Source: Myxococcales bacterium (GTDB taxonomy: Bacteria > Myxococcota_A > UBA9160 > SMWR01). Taken from it: DNA of 51,084 nucleotides. Location: contig JAOUNA010000004.1 in NCBI GenBank assembly GCA_029881215.1, positions 1 to 51,084 on the forward strand. The letters are read 5' to 3'. Within the stretch, counting starts at the first letter, position 1. Every line of letters starts with the position of its first letter. The notes beneath the pieces are model-generated. The model was not told the DNA's origin, ran no database searches, and worked only from the letters and a program-made list of their open reading frames with translations. Shown in pieces: positions 50,672 to 51,084 of the stretch. The position numbers and the translations under genes were made by a program.

Positions 50672-51084
50672 TCACGCGGGGCGCCCGCTGCGCGCCATCT
50701 CGGCGCCGAGTAGGGCCACGTGCTCCCCGAACGCTTCGAGCGTGGCGATGTGTTTCACGCCGGCGGGCGGCACCAGCCGCGCGCTGCCCGCGCCACCGAT
50801 CCAGATCTTCACGCCGTCAGGGACGCGCGCGCGCAGCGCGCCGAGCCAGGGCTGCGCGGCTTCCGTCGAGAGTGCCGCGATGCCGAGCGCGATGGCGTCG
50901 GCGCCGGACGCCGCCGCGGCGCTCGCCAGCTCGTCCAGCGGGAGATCCGCGCCGAGAAAGATCGGCACGGCGCTCGCGTGGATCGAGACGAGCGCGGCGA
51001 CCAGCAGGCCCAGCTCGTGGCGTTCGCCCTCCGGCGTCGCGAACACGATGCGCGGTCCGGGAATCGCCGTGGGCGTCGGGCGCA
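50672..51084 (-). CDS. cobalamin B12-binding domain protein (start beyond the window)
   Basis: The frame is open to the window edge; about 137 codons are visible. The sequence GPRIVFATPEGERHELGLLVAALVSIHASAVPIFLGADLPLDELASAAAASGADAIALGIA follows the B12-binding fold seen in MerR-type B12 photoreceptors (LitR/CarH), where TPEGERHELG replaces the DxHxxG loop and its histidine can coordinate cobalt. The missing upstream part could hold a MerR helix-turn-helix. Regulator or methyltransferase helper cannot be told apart here. Confidence 0.75.
   Translation of the reverse strand, partial: RPTPTAIPGPRIVFATPEGERHELGLLVAALVSIHASAVPIFLGADLPLDELASAAAASGADAIALGIAALSTEAAQPWLGALRARVPDGVKIWIGGAGSARLVPPAGVKHIATLEAFGEHVALLGAEMARSGRPA

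Noticed and set aside
1-51084. tRNA, rRNA, CRISPR arrays, insertion sequences and prophage genes
   Set aside because: No TPsiC-like arm in a tRNA context, no regularly spaced repeats, no transposase or integrase frame, and no terminal inverted repeats were seen.

Overview
The window is a GC-rich (roughly two-thirds G+C by eye) bacterial chromosome segment. TruD, a DNA polymerase I with a degenerate proofreading domain, PEP-CTERM proteins, PilZ/GGDEF proteins, an alginate-export-type porin and a cd1 denitrification set suggest a deltaproteobacterial-type lineage (Myxococcota, Desulfobacterota or a relative). This is inference; there is no rRNA gene to settle it.

Layout. 1-6.4 kb holds housekeeping genes: truD (cut by the window edge), a cysK / gamma-carbonic anhydrase / TetR run, acpP and polA. 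6.4-8.1 kb is an ECF sigma / anti-sigma / secreted-protein operon. 8.1-11.6 kb carries a glutaredoxin fused to a cysteine-less IscA-like domain, an ABC-F ATPase, dodecin and two apparent paralogous small RNAs. 11.6-16.8 kb has two PilZ proteins, a response-regulator diguanylate cyclase, a PEP-CTERM protein and small exported proteins. 16.8-22.2 kb is a likely acyl-CoA dehydrogenase / molybdopterin oxidoreductase / ADP-forming acyl-CoA synthetase operon. A second PEP-CTERM protein follows at 22.7 kb.

23.8-49.8 kb is a denitrification island. It contains an Rrf2 regulator with three cysteines (NsrR-like), a porin, heme d1 genes (siroheme decarboxylase fusion, nirF, nirJ, nirN, a monoheme cytochrome), periplasmic nitrate reductase napDAGB, an NrfD-type membrane module with FeS protein and two tetraheme cytochromes, and nirS. 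Divergent from nirS is an NO reductase-like heme-copper cluster: a frameshifted catalytic subunit, a small membrane protein, a CuA subunit, a second catalytic subunit lacking the oxidase tyrosine, SCO/SenC, a cytochrome b-ferredoxin-MvhD fusion, and heme O synthase. The last part has a DUF3047 protein and a truncated B12-binding protein.

How it may work together. Nitrate would be reduced by NapAB, nitrite by NirS using heme d1 made by the nir genes, and NO by the CuA-containing heme-copper enzyme. No nosZ, napC, napH or nirE lies in the window. The same AT-rich palindrome (core AGATCTATTTATC) sits in the rrf2/porin promoter region and in the nirS/NO reductase divergent region, so the Rrf2 protein probably controls both. 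The main surprises are the NrfD-based nap module in place of napC/napH, the cytochrome b-ferredoxin-MvhD fusion in the NO reductase cluster, and the paired small RNAs.
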